This document shows positions 44,801-53,695 of a stretch of DNA of 64,000 nucleotides, one piece after another. The notes under the pieces were generated by a model. It was not told the DNA's origin. It searched no databases and was given only the letters and a program-made list of their open reading frames with translations. The translations under genes were made by a program, and so were the position numbers. This DNA comes from Algoriphagus marinus (lineage in GTDB: Bacteria > Bacteroidota > Bacteroidia > Cytophagales > Cyclobacteriaceae): assembly GCF_001936475.1 (NCBI RefSeq), contig NZ_MSPQ01000006.1, positions 186,001-250,000 on the forward strand, written 5' to 3'. Position 1 is the first letter of the stretch, and every line of letters starts with the position of its first letter.

Positions 44801-45666
44801 GAGAAACTTCGCTCGTCTAAAAATCGGCTGATCACCTCAGAAATGGAGTCCGATAGTTTCACTTGGTAATAATGCACCTGAGGATGCTGAAATGACTTTT
44901 CAAGCTTTTCTAAATAAGCGGAAATTGCGACCTGGTAATTCCTACGAACAGAATCACCATCTAGAGTAACTACTTGATCGCTCTCCAAATCATAAAATTT
45001 CAAATTTCCTTTTTGATTAAAATTGAGTTCTTGATCTCCCAAAATCTGAAATAACACAATCTCTTTTTTTGGATGTCGCATTTGCTCCACAATATCAATC
45101 CACTCAGATTCCTTTTGCAAAAAATCCGAAACGAAAATAATCAGTTCCTTCTGTTTGGATTTCAATTCCGGGAAATCTTGTTGCCTTATTGGCCAGCTAC
45201 CCGCGGCTTTCTCCTCTTCCAAATGATAAATAATCCGTTGAAAAGCTTTCGGTGACGGGGCAACTTTTTGAGTGACTTTCCCTTCCTGAAAAGTAAAAAA
45301 CGAAAGCGAATCCCCCTGCTGATTACCCAAATAAGCCAAAGAGGCAATCAGACTATTGGCATAATCCAGGCGTTTAATTCCATTTTCAGCGTAATTCATG
45401 GAGCCGGAAAGGTCCAATAAAATCCGGATATTCAGGTGACTTTCAGTTTGAGACTCCTTGATCATATGCTTTCCTGAGCGGGAAAAATACTTCCAGTCGA
45501 TCCGCTTTGGATCATCTCCTGGTTCGTAGTAGCGATATTGCTCAAACTCGCTCCCCACACCTACCCGTTTCCCAAAATGTACCCCATGCTTGAGTTGCTC
45601 GCTGATAATCTTGGCAGCAAGTTTTAAATTATTTAGCCGTACTATTTCAAGGTTACTGGCGTGCAT
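44797..45666 (-). CDS. DUF58 domain protein with VWA-type MIDAS (289 aa)
   Basis: The DUF58 signature YEPGDDPKRIDWKYFSRSGK is followed by the von Willebrand factor A-type metal site ILLDLSGSMNY (about residues 84-94). Cytosolic, no membrane segment. DUF58 proteins are regular partners of MoxR AAA+ ATPases and are thought to be their adaptors or substrates. It starts 14 bp inside the MoxR gene and overlaps the BatA-like gene by 4 bp, so all are tightly co-translated. Confidence 0.92.
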   Translation of the reverse strand: MHASNLEIVRLNNLKLAAKIISEQLKHGVHFGKRVGVGSEFEQYRYYEPGDDPKRIDWKYFSRSGKHMIKESQTESHLNIRILLDLSGSMNYAENGIKRLDYANSLIASLAYLGNQQGDSLSFFTFQEGKVTQKVAPSPKAFQRIIYHLEEEKAAGSWPIRQQDFPELKSKQKELIIFVSDFLQKESEWIDIVEQMRHPKKEIVLFQILGDQELNFNQKGNLKFYDLESDQVVTLDGDSVRRNYQVAISAYLEKLEKSFQHPQVHYYQVKLSDSISEVISRFLDERSFS

Positions 45667-46657
45667 GAATTTGGGAGGCTTCCAGGATTTTCTGAATGAT
45701 CAAGTCAGGTGAAATGTTTTCTGCTTCAGCACGGAAATGTAGGGAAAGCCGATGTCTCAATACCGGAAATGCCAGTTTCTCGAGATCCTCCGGAATCACC
45801 GAAAAGCGACCTTTCACCAATGCACGCGCTTTGGCACAAAGTACGAGAGATTGACCTGCCCGTGTTCCTGCTCCCCATTCCACGTAGCTTTTCACCGCAT
45901 CCACATTGGATTCTGCAGGACGCGTAGATCGGATGAGTCTATTGATTTTAGCAAGCAATTCTGAATCAATATGCACTTCTCGCGTAAGTTGCTGAAGCTT
46001 TTTGATCTCAGAAGTAGTAAAAACCAGCTCAGGCTTTGCTCGGTATGTTCCGGTTGTCTTTTCCAAAACTTCCAATTCCTCCCTTTCCGAAGGATAGCCC
46101 AATTTGATATACAAAAGAAAACGATCCAGCTGTGCCTCCGGAAGTGGATAGGTTCCTGCTTGCTCGATGGGATTTTGCGTAGCAATGATCAAAAATGGAT
46201 CAGGTAAAGAATGATGCTGACCTCCATAAGTGACCATCTTTTCTTGCATAGCTTCCAGCAAAGCTGCCTGTGTTTTGGGTGGAGTTCGGTTGATTTCGTC
46301 AGCCAAAACCATATTGGCGAAGATTGGCCCTCGATTAAATTGGAAGAATTTCTTTCCAGTCTCATGATCTTCTTCCAGAATCTCAGTTCCCAAAATATCA
46401 CCAGGCATCAAATCGGGGGTAAACTGAATTCGTTTGAAATTCATTTCCATCACTTCAGAAATTGACTTGACCATCAGCGTTTTTGCTAATCCCGGCACTC
46501 CTTCTAGCAAGCAATGTCCACCTGCAAAAAGGGTGATGATGATTTCCTCAATGACTTCCTCCTGCCCGACAATCGTTTTTGCAATCTCCTTTTTCAACAA
46601 AGGAATTTTATCGACGAGCGCTTTATAATTAGCTAATTCTTCCTTTTCCAAAATCAA
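45653..46657 (-). CDS. MoxR-family AAA+ ATPase (334 aa)
   Basis: Walker A in LLEGVPGLAKTLMVK (about residues 55-69), Walker B and extension VLADEINRTPPKTQAALLEA (about 116), sensor 1 IATQNPIEQAGTYPLPEAQL, and the C-terminal lid domain. MoxR proteins are chaperone-like ATPases that work with VWA proteins, here the DUF58 and BatA-like products. The start is a TTG at 46657 that overlaps the stop of the DUF4159 gene as TTGA. Second gene of the operon. Confidence 0.94.
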   Translation of the reverse strand: MILEKEELANYKALVDKIPLLKKEIAKTIVGQEEVIEEIIITLFAGGHCLLEGVPGLAKTLMVKSISEVMEMNFKRIQFTPDLMPGDILGTEILEEDHETGKKFFQFNRGPIFANMVLADEINRTPPKTQAALLEAMQEKMVTYGGQHHSLPDPFLIIATQNPIEQAGTYPLPEAQLDRFLLYIKLGYPSEREELEVLEKTTGTYRAKPELVFTTSEIKKLQQLTREVHIDSELLAKINRLIRSTRPAESNVDAVKSYVEWGAGTRAGQSLVLCAKARALVKGRFSVIPEDLEKLAFPVLRHRLSLHFRAEAENISPDLIIQKILEASQIHARQ

Positions 46658-47271
46658 TAAGTTAAAGCGTAAACCACGATGTTGACGCCAAATTTGGTAT
46701 TGTCTTCCTTCAGAAATCGTTTGTTTCTAAAGTCGTAATCCCATTCACATCCATAGTCCTTATTGCTATATAAGACGCCAATCCGACCATTGATAACTAC
46801 TGCTTTGAGGTAATCGTGAATCAGATCATCGCCCCAACCGTTGAGCTCAAAGGAAGTAGCCGGTGGGCCATCTTCAAATTTGAAGAATGCGGTATAAATG
46901 GAATGGTTATTTGGGATTTTTTGTAGCGCATTTGCGCCAAATGTCTTTGCCATTTCCGCTTCAAATGATTTAGCGAAAAGTCCATCGATGTCATGATTGC
47001 AGTCGTCCGCAAATACAAAACCTCCATTTTCGACATAAGTCTTAAAGTTCTTTCGCTCCTCAGCGGAAAACTCTACGAGCTTATGCCCGCTGAGGTAGCA
47101 AAAAGGACTCTTGAAAATCTCCGCACTACTCAACTCCACCACTTTCTCCTGCTGATCGACGGGAATGGTGGTGTACTCGATCAGTGAATTCAATAGATTC
47201 GATGGCATTCGCTGATCTGTATCCCAGTTTCCTGAGTTGTATTTTAATCTTGTAAAGAAGAAATCACTCAT
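46654..47271 (-). CDS. DUF4159 family protein (205 aa)
   Basis: A compact cytosolic protein, with motifs such as TRLKYNSGNWDTDQRMPSNL at the N-terminus and ENGGFVFADDCNHDIDGLF in the middle. These match the DUF4159 family, which has a glutamine-amidotransferase-like fold without a known reaction. It usually accompanies MoxR/BatA clusters in this phylum. It is the first gene of the operon, after a 278-bp gap crowded with repeats. Confidence 0.88.
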   Translation of the reverse strand: MSDFFFTRLKYNSGNWDTDQRMPSNLLNSLIEYTTIPVDQQEKVVELSSAEIFKSPFCYLSGHKLVEFSAEERKNFKTYVENGGFVFADDCNHDIDGLFAKSFEAEMAKTFGANALQKIPNNHSIYTAFFKFEDGPPATSFELNGWGDDLIHDYLKAVVINGRIGVLYSNKDYGCEWDYDFRNKRFLKEDNTKFGVNIVVYALTY

Positions 47272-47272
47272 T

Positions 47273-47332
47273 CAGTTGGCAGTTTTCAGTCGGAAGTTCT
47301 CAGTTGGCAGTTTGCAGTGTGCAGTACGCAGT
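47273..47332. repeat. Low-complexity degenerate repeat (CAGTTGGCAGTTTTCAG unit)
   Basis: Imperfect copies of CAGTTGGCAG / CAGTTTGCAG / CAGTGTGCAG follow each other directly before the DUF4159 start. A smaller patch of the same type (GGCAGTTTTCAGGCGGCAGT) lies near 47422-47445. Confidence 0.65.
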
Positions 47333-47333
47333 C

Positions 47334-47360
47334 GTCTCCTGTACAGCTGTCGGGAGCGAG
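47334..47360. repeat. 27-bp dispersed repeat, copy 2 (inverted)
   Basis: Exact reverse complement of 5621-5647 (27 of 27 bases). A related CCGAAGCAAT sequence follows near 47401, as one does beside copy 1. Confidence 0.8.
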
Positions 47361-47476
47361 GATTGCGATAGAATCTAAATTCATTACATCTCTTTCAAAT
47401 CCGAAGCAATCTTTTTTAGCTGGCAGTTTTCAGGCGGCAGTCGCCATTGCAAACTGCACACTTCTAGCTGAAATAA

Positions 47477-47509
47477 AACCTTCGAGGTCTGGAAAAGACC
47501 TCAAAGGTT
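47477..47509. repeat. Dispersed hairpin repeat, copy 3
   Basis: AACCTTCGAGGTCT pairs with AGACCTCAAAGGTT around a five-base loop, with one mismatch. Related to 16580-16606 and 28242-28272. It lies 41 bp after the stop of the TldE-like gene and may also protect or end that mRNA. Confidence 0.7.
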
Positions 47510-47549
47510 AAGAATCTGCTCGCTGAAAATTGGATACTGCTTACTGTAA

Positions 47550-48866
47550 TTATACTGCGTCTGACAAACTTGTAAATGTAAAGTCTCTGATTTTCATTGC
47601 CGGAATCAAGTCACCGCCAACCCGCTGCTGTTGCCCTAAGGCTTCAATATTATTGAGCATGATGATTGGGCTTTCGTTGAATCGGAAGTTCTTTACAGGG
47701 AACTTAATCTTTCCATTTTCGATGTAAAAGGTACCATCTCTGGTTAATCCCGTGAAAAGAAGCGTCTGTGGATCTACGCCTCGGATATACCAGAAACGCG
47801 TCACCAAAATCCCTCTTTCTGTAGAGCTAATCATATCAGCCAGGGATTGATTCCCTCCTTCAAAGATCACTCCACTTGGTCTACCTACTGGCTGAACACC
47901 TTGCTTTTCTGCCCAATAGCGGGAATAATACAAGTTTTTAACCACTCCGTTTTCAACCCATTTTACTGGCTTTTGTGGATAGCCCTCATTGTCCCATGGA
48001 GCACCCGGAATAATTGGATTTGAAGGGTCTGAATAAATATTCACACGCTCATCAAATAGCTTCTCCCCAATTCTTGTTCCTCCACCCTTTTTGCTCATAA
48101 AGCTTCTGCCCTCATCTGCACTTCTGGCATCCAGACTTCGGGTCAATAAACCCATCAAATCTCCTGCTGCTGTCGGCTCCAAGATTACGGTGTATTTTCC
48201 GGGCTCGATTGCCTGTGCATTGACAGAAGCCTGCGCTTTTTGCATCGCAATATTGGTGACCTCCCTTGAGTTTAATAAGTTCACGTCATTGTAATCACGA
48301 ATCGCATAACCAGATCCTAATCCATCGGCTGTTCGGACGGTCACGGAGAAATCCACGGAAGTACTCTTGTTATAGCCAAACATTCCTTTGCTATTTCCCA
48401 TGGCTGTAAATCCGGAAAAGTCTTCCAAATATCCAGCTGCAACAAGATTTTTCTCTCCGCTTGGTCCCATGCTATCTGCACCAATCTGTGCCCGATAATC
48501 TGGATTGATATCATCTGTGCTTTGCACAAAAGTTTTGGATTCCGGATAATCCTGAGGTCCGAGCATAGGCATATACTCCGGATTTTCCGGAGCCAGCATC
48601 GCGATTTCCTCTGCTCTTGCCACAGCCTTTCGGAGTGATTCATCATCAAGTTCATTGATACTTGATGAGCCAGACTTTTTCCCGTAAACGGAAGTGATAT
48701 TCAGCCCGATTTCATTTGTTTCTCCGCTGGTGCTGACATTGTTACGAGCATAACGGATATTCCCAGTTCTTCCCCCGGATAGCGTGACTTCTGTTTCGTC
48801 AGCTTTGGCGTAAGAAAGAACTTTATCTATAATTTTCTTCGCTTCTTCTTGTGTTAAAATTGCCAT
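47550..48866 (-). CDS. TldD/PmbA family protein, TldE-like (438 aa)
   Basis: Full-length TldD/PmbA family member that lacks the HExxxH zinc site of its neighbour. This is the pattern of the TldE (PmbA) partner in TldD/TldE proteases. Visible family segments are SGGRTGNIRYARNNVSTSGE near the N-terminus and YYSRYWAEKQGVQPVGRPSG in the C-terminal half. The gene follows tldD with a 17-bp gap and is presumably co-transcribed. In characterised systems the heterodimer cleaves unfolded peptides, including modified peptide precursors; the substrate here is unknown. Confidence 0.9.
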   Translation of the reverse strand: MAILTQEEAKKIIDKVLSYAKADETEVTLSGGRTGNIRYARNNVSTSGETNEIGLNITSVYGKKSGSSSINELDDESLRKAVARAEEIAMLAPENPEYMPMLGPQDYPESKTFVQSTDDINPDYRAQIGADSMGPSGEKNLVAAGYLEDFSGFTAMGNSKGMFGYNKSTSVDFSVTVRTADGLGSGYAIRDYNDVNLLNSREVTNIAMQKAQASVNAQAIEPGKYTVILEPTAAGDLMGLLTRSLDARSADEGRSFMSKKGGGTRIGEKLFDERVNIYSDPSNPIIPGAPWDNEGYPQKPVKWVENGVVKNLYYSRYWAEKQGVQPVGRPSGVIFEGGNQSLADMISSTERGILVTRFWYIRGVDPQTLLFTGLTRDGTFYIENGKIKFPVKNFRFNESPIIMLNNIEALGQQQRVGGDLIPAMKIRDFTFTSLSDAV

Positions 48867-48883
48867 AATTCTCGCGTTGGGGG

Positions 48884-50527
48884 TTAAATATTTCTTCCGG
48901 TGTTAATCACATTGACTGCGTCAAATCGAGTCGTCGAACTGCCGTGAGATACTGCAGAGCTTTGCGAAGGCTGTCCTTTGCCATCGAAAAATGAACCGAA
49001 GAATTTGTAATCATCTTTGTCACAAATCTGAGAACAAGAATTCCAAAACTCCTGCGTATTTGACTGGTAAGCCACATCCTCCAGCATTCCTACGATTTCA
49101 CCATTTTTGATTTCATAGAATAATTGACCTCCAAACTGGAAATTATAACGCTGCTGATCGATGGAGTAGGATCCTCTTCCCAGAATATAAATCCCCTTTT
49201 CAACATCTTTCACCATTTCTGCTACACTGAGCTTTTCGGTACCCGGCTTCAGCGACACATTTGGCATTCTCTGGAATTGTACTGAGCTCCAGTTATCTGC
49301 AAAGCAACATCCATTTGATTCTTTTTCGCCCAGGATTTTCACTTGATCACGAATCGCCTGATAATTGACCAAAATTCCATCTTTGATCAAATCCCACTCC
49401 TTACATTTCACTCCCTCGTCATCATAGCCAGTATTACCTAGGGAGAAAGGTTGAGTTTTATCTGCAACGATATTCACTTTGTCAGAACCGTATTTGAAAT
49501 TACCGGATTTCCACTTGTCCAAAGTGGCAAAACTGGTTCCTGCATAATTCGCCTCATAGCCTAATACACGGTCCAATTCCAATGGATGACCTACTGATTC
49601 GTGAATAGTCAAACCCAGGTGATCAGGGTCAAGGACTAAATCATATTTGCCAGGAACAACGGATTTTGCAGTCAATTTCTGCTGAGCATGTTTAGCTGCG
49701 TTTACAGCATCTTCAAGCATGTCATAGGAATTTCTATAACTATTAAATCCAGCTGGATTCATTGACTTATCTTTTGCCAGGCCATCGAGGTATTCATAGC
49801 CCATGCCCATTGGAGCGCTTAGCGCTTGCCTGCTTCGGAATCCTCCGGAAGTTTTGTTTACTGCGGTTACGGTGAAGTTTGGCCAGATTCTATGAATATC
49901 CTGATCAATGTATGATCCATCAGTAGATGCAAAATACTTCTGCTCATTGATCATAAAGAGTGCAGAGTTCACAAAGGCTGCTCCGTTGTCCAAAGCCGCA
50001 TTGTTGACACCCAATAATAAATCTATCTTTTCTTTGACTGGAACCTCAATTGCATTCTTTTGGATTGGTGTTTTCCAAGTCACATCTCCATATCCTGGAA
50101 CTGGCGCCAGTTCAACAGGTTCTTTTTGAAGTTTGGAATTTGCTTTTGCAATTGCTACGGCAGTTTCTGCGCAGGCTTTGATCCCTTCAGGGGTAACGTC
50201 TGAAGTGGAAGAAAAGCCCCAAGTGCCATTGGCAATTACTCGGATTCCAACACCAAAAGACTCAGCATTGGTGATGTTTTGAACATTTTTTTCTCGGGTG
50301 AAAAGGAATTGCTGTAAGTATCTACCGATTCGAACATCTGTATAAGTTGCGCCTTTCGCACGAGCAGCCTCCAAGGCCACATTTGAAAGCATTTTCTTAG
50401 CAGCTACATCGATCCCGGGTTCGAGTAACGTCTCAGCTGAGACAGGATTGCCCAGCATGACCAAACCGGAAGTTGCCAGTGCGCCCAGCCCCATTCCGGA
50501 GAGTTGGATAAAATCTCTTCTTTTCAA
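48884..50527 (-). CDS. tldD: TldD-type metalloprotease with twin-arginine signal (547 aa)
   Basis: The zinc site HESVGH is visible in LTIHESVGHPLELDRVLGYE (about residues 305-312), as in active TldD. The N-terminus MKRRDFIQLSGMGLGALATS is a twin-arginine signal, so the protein is probably exported folded, unlike the cytosolic E. coli TldD. The start is a TTG at 50527, with an in-frame stop upstream and no better codon. It is first in the pair with the TldE-like gene, which has no such signal; if both act together, either TldE is carried along or they work in different compartments, an open point. Confidence 0.92.
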   Translation of the reverse strand: MKRRDFIQLSGMGLGALATSGLVMLGNPVSAETLLEPGIDVAAKKMLSNVALEAARAKGATYTDVRIGRYLQQFLFTREKNVQNITNAESFGVGIRVIANGTWGFSSTSDVTPEGIKACAETAVAIAKANSKLQKEPVELAPVPGYGDVTWKTPIQKNAIEVPVKEKIDLLLGVNNAALDNGAAFVNSALFMINEQKYFASTDGSYIDQDIHRIWPNFTVTAVNKTSGGFRSRQALSAPMGMGYEYLDGLAKDKSMNPAGFNSYRNSYDMLEDAVNAAKHAQQKLTAKSVVPGKYDLVLDPDHLGLTIHESVGHPLELDRVLGYEANYAGTSFATLDKWKSGNFKYGSDKVNIVADKTQPFSLGNTGYDDEGVKCKEWDLIKDGILVNYQAIRDQVKILGEKESNGCCFADNWSSVQFQRMPNVSLKPGTEKLSVAEMVKDVEKGIYILGRGSYSIDQQRYNFQFGGQLFYEIKNGEIVGMLEDVAYQSNTQEFWNSCSQICDKDDYKFFGSFFDGKGQPSQSSAVSHGSSTTRFDAVNVINTGRNI

Positions 50528-50748
50528 TTGATCTATGGATTAAAGTGAGTGTAATTATTCTAAATCGTCTTTTCGATTCATCGAGATGGAAAGTATCCCT
50601 AAATCGGCAGTATGGCAAATAAAAATACAGACTCGGTAAAAAAATCGGTTAAATAAGGCTTATTCATCGCCTGAAAAATGAATTCAGACTAAATATCATC
50701 CCATTCGGATTTACAAAAATCATTTTTTTTAATAAAAAAGAATAAAAA

Positions 50749-50766
50749 ATACCCTGTACAGGGTAT
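50749..50766. promoter_or_regulatory. Perfect 18-bp palindrome, candidate operator
   Basis: ATACCCTGTACAGGGTAT is a perfect dyad in the divergent gap between tldD and the plus-strand gene at 50815. It is 48 bp from the ATG at 50815 and ends three bases before an alternative start at 50770. Size and symmetry fit a dimeric repressor site. No regulator gene lies next to it. Confidence 0.55.
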
Positions 50767-50814
50767 AAGATGGCGACCAACTTTCCTTATTTTAGAAAAA
50801 TAAAATTTCAGAAT

Positions 50815-51321
50815 ATGACTAGCAAAACCCAAAAACCATTCAATCATCTCAAAGGAATTATTTATGGAATCAGCGGTGACGGAAGAATCACCAGAGGAGA
50901 ATTTGACGAGATGAAACTCTGGTGTCAAGCCCATGAAGGACTCAGCACTGAATCCCCATTTAAAGAATTCTATTCTGAGATTAAAGAAATCTTGGACGGA
51001 GGCACAATGACTTCTGAGGAAATATGGGAACTGAAGGCGATTCTCGATAAGCATGAAGCCCATCTCAGCAATTCAGAAAGTGATGATGCAAAACTTCAGT
51101 TTCTCCAAGGTTTATGCTACGGGATTTTAGCCGACGAGGAAATCAATAAATACGAAGTGGATATGCTTCGAAAGTGGCTTGAAGAAAACAATACCGTTCT
51201 TGATCAGAAGCCCTTTAAGGATTTACATCAACTTCTAACTGAGGTAATGGCCGATAATAAAGTAGATGTGGAAGAGTATAAAAGACTGAAAAGCTATTTT
51301 ATGGAAGTGCTAAAGATGTGA
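50815..51321 (+). CDS. Hypothetical protein with an internal tandem duplication (168 aa)
   Basis: The protein is acidic, helical and soluble. Two copies of one domain are visible: LKGIIYGISGDGRITRGEFD near residue 12 and LQGLCYGILADEEINKYEVD near residue 95. Each is followed by a W-containing helix (KLWCQAHE, RKWLEENN) and a PFKEF/PFKDL segment. The arrangement resembles TerB-like all-helical domains, but I cannot name the family. The ATG at 50815 is preferred to that at 50770, which would leave no room for translation signals behind the palindrome. Confidence 0.72.
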   Translation: MTSKTQKPFNHLKGIIYGISGDGRITRGEFDEMKLWCQAHEGLSTESPFKEFYSEIKEILDGGTMTSEEIWELKAILDKHEAHLSNSESDDAKLQFLQGLCYGILADEEINKYEVDMLRKWLEENNTVLDQKPFKDLHQLLTEVMADNKVDVEEYKRLKSYFMEVLKM

Positions 51322-51404
51322 ATGAAAACAACTTCTAAACTTTTTTAAAAAATACTCTAAATATCTTTAATCAACTTTTTAAAAAATATTGATTATCAGT
51401 ACTT

Positions 51405-51448
51405 AAAACAAAATCAGGACCAAATAAACACTGTCCTGATTTTGTTTT
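51405..51448. terminator. Bidirectional intrinsic terminator
   Basis: AAAACAAAATCAGGAC and GTCCTGATTTTGTTTT form a perfect 16-bp stem around a 12-base loop, with T-rich ends in both directions. It lies between two convergent genes (ends at 51321 and 51468), exactly where a shared terminator is expected. Confidence 0.85.
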
Positions 51449-51467
51449 CTAACATGGCAAAATAAGA

Positions 51468-53228
51468 TTAAATAATCAGTCTTACACCGCCCAATTCTTC
51501 AACCCTATAAGGGAAGCGATCACCTGGAGAACCTATAAACATAAAGTTTATTGGGATATTCCATTCCTTAGATAATCTATTAATCAAGGGAGGACCAAAA
51601 TTATCATCCAACTCAATAAAATCAATCTTGATTTTTGGATATTCCCGATCAATCACATTTATATCATTCCTGAATTGCTCTGTAATTGGATTCCCGTTTT
51701 TTGTGGCTGTGACCACTTTCAATTTTCTTGTATGCTCATTTCTTTGAATGTACAGCATCACCTTGTTTAAGGTTTCCACATCATCATCCTTTGTGAAATA
51801 GACAAACTCCTGAGAGTTTATTTCATTGATCAAGGAAAGTATATTCTTATCAACTTTAAAAACTAATGCCCTAAATGGATCAAAGATGGTGTGCATCAGT
51901 TTCAACAAGAATTTCAGCAATACCGTCCGATTCAGCATGATCACAATAAATACAACGGAAGGAACAAAATATTCCAGAAAGACGGAGAAATTACTAGGTA
52001 CCCCCTCAATCGGCTCCATTAATATATTGCCGGCCAAAGCCACAAAAACAGCAATAATTGCGGTGAAAATCCCTAGCCAACCTGCCTTTTCGGGTCTAGG
52101 CAATCTGGCACGTCTGACTTTCAAGAGGATATTGCCTATCCCAAATAATGCCATCACAGACAAGAAAGAAATGGTATAAACTCCAGCTAAAAGCTTCACA
52201 TCTCCATTTGTAATCAATAAAACTGAAATGGTTAGGATCAGGAAAATGATGATAATACGATAAGAACTTCCTCTACTGTTTTTCTTTAGAAAAAACTGGG
52301 GTAAGACTCGATCTAGCGCCATTCGTTCCAATAAACCCGTCACCCCAACAAAGCTGGTGAGAACTGCTCCACTTAAGACTAAAAAGGCGTCAATTCCAAT
52401 AACAATAGCCAACCAATCTCCACCCACATGGGATGCCATTTCGATTAGTAAGGTGTTTTGGTATGAATCACTTTGTAAAATCGGCAATGCAAATAATGCG
52501 AGCGCAAAAACCGCAGTAAGCGGATTTATAATGCTTACTATAATCCACATATTTTTAAGTGTCTTTGGGAACACACCTTTTTGCTGCTCTTCTACAAAGT
52601 TGGCAGAGCTCTCAAACCCAGAAACGCCCAACATGGAAGCTGCAAATCCCAGGAATATAGCATTTGTAATACTTCCTCCAGTGGTGGGGAAACTCCAATT
52701 TTCCAGGAAAATTGCAACACCGTTTGAAAAAAGAAAAACCAAAATAAACCCACTCAACAGCACAAAAGAACCCAAATGGAAGAGGAAAATGCCTATGGCT
52801 ACTTTTGCAGATTCTGATACTCCCCCGATGGTCAAAGCCCCAAAAAGACCAAGCAATATGATAGTAGCAATGATAATAGGAATCGCTGGTATCAAATGGT
52901 GTAGGTAATGGATCGCTTCATTTGCAGAAATAACGGCTGTAGCCATATAAGACAACAAGGTCAAGGTGGCAGCAAATGAAGCTACAGATTTACTTGTAGT
53001 ATTGAGTAAGGCATTGTAAGCACCACCATTGAGCGGCAAGGCGCCAACGACTTCGCCATAGATCTTCCGAAAAAGAAAGAGTACAAGAGAGACAATAAGT
53101 AAAGTAATCCAGGCATATTGCCCAGCAAATGCAATTGCTAAAGCCGACACATATAAAACGGAAGAACTGATGTCGTTTCCACAAATTGCAGTAGATGCCA
53201 AAACAGATAGCTTCTTATGTTTTTTCAT
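51468..53228 (-). CDS. APC-family amino acid permease with a soluble C-terminal domain (586 aa)
   Basis: Twelve or so membrane segments fill residues 10-450. The APC-type first-helix region is MKKHKKLSVLASTAICGNDI followed by SSSVLYV, with GGAYNALLNTTSKSVASFA further on. The last 130-150 residues form a soluble domain (from about FKVDKNILSLINEI) containing VVTATKNGNPITEQF and FIGSPGDRFPYRVEELGG, reminiscent of the nucleotide-binding domains attached to some cation or amino-acid transporters. The substrate is not deducible. It is monocistronic with a bidirectional terminator behind it. Confidence 0.87.
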   Translation of the reverse strand: MKKHKKLSVLASTAICGNDISSSVLYVSALAIAFAGQYAWITLLIVSLVLFLFRKIYGEVVGALPLNGGAYNALLNTTSKSVASFAATLTLLSYMATAVISANEAIHYLHHLIPAIPIIIATIILLGLFGALTIGGVSESAKVAIGIFLFHLGSFVLLSGFILVFLFSNGVAIFLENWSFPTTGGSITNAIFLGFAASMLGVSGFESSANFVEEQQKGVFPKTLKNMWIIVSIINPLTAVFALALFALPILQSDSYQNTLLIEMASHVGGDWLAIVIGIDAFLVLSGAVLTSFVGVTGLLERMALDRVLPQFFLKKNSRGSSYRIIIIFLILTISVLLITNGDVKLLAGVYTISFLSVMALFGIGNILLKVRRARLPRPEKAGWLGIFTAIIAVFVALAGNILMEPIEGVPSNFSVFLEYFVPSVVFIVIMLNRTVLLKFLLKLMHTIFDPFRALVFKVDKNILSLINEINSQEFVYFTKDDDVETLNKVMLYIQRNEHTRKLKVVTATKNGNPITEQFRNDINVIDREYPKIKIDFIELDDNFGPPLINRLSKEWNIPINFMFIGSPGDRFPYRVEELGGVRLII

Positions 53229-53695
53229 AATTCTATGTCGTTTTTTCAGTTGTGAAGACTCCTACTTGGAAATCTTCAAGCTACAAAAGAAAATATTGTG
53301 AATAACCACAAAATAGAATGCCTGTAATAAACTGATTTTTAAACTTACTACTCCTCAATCCATTCCAATCAAAGAGTAAGGCAGAACAGTTTTTTGAATT
53401 GAAACATTAATATAAAGTAAATAAAGCATGGTTCCTATGGCCAAAAATCACCCAGGCCCCACAACAGAAACCGCTCATAGAATCAGTAATCTCAGTTGAT
53501 TCTTACTTTCAAATCAGAATCAATTCTCAATTAAATTTGATGAAATCTTCAATATTTAAAGACTAATTGGAGTATTCATTAACTAGAAAAAAATAAGGAG
53601 AATAGGGATTTAATGGGTTCGGTTGTATAGCCTATACTTTTAAGGATTATGTAAATTTGATGGAACTTACTAGAATGACAGCTTGGCATTTCTCC
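53229..53695. other. Gene-free gap of about 470 bp
   Basis: No coding region, repeat or hairpin was recognised. The left end must contain the promoter of the APC permease and the right end the 3' region of the TPR lipoprotein gene. The sequence is AT-rich. Confidence 0.5.
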
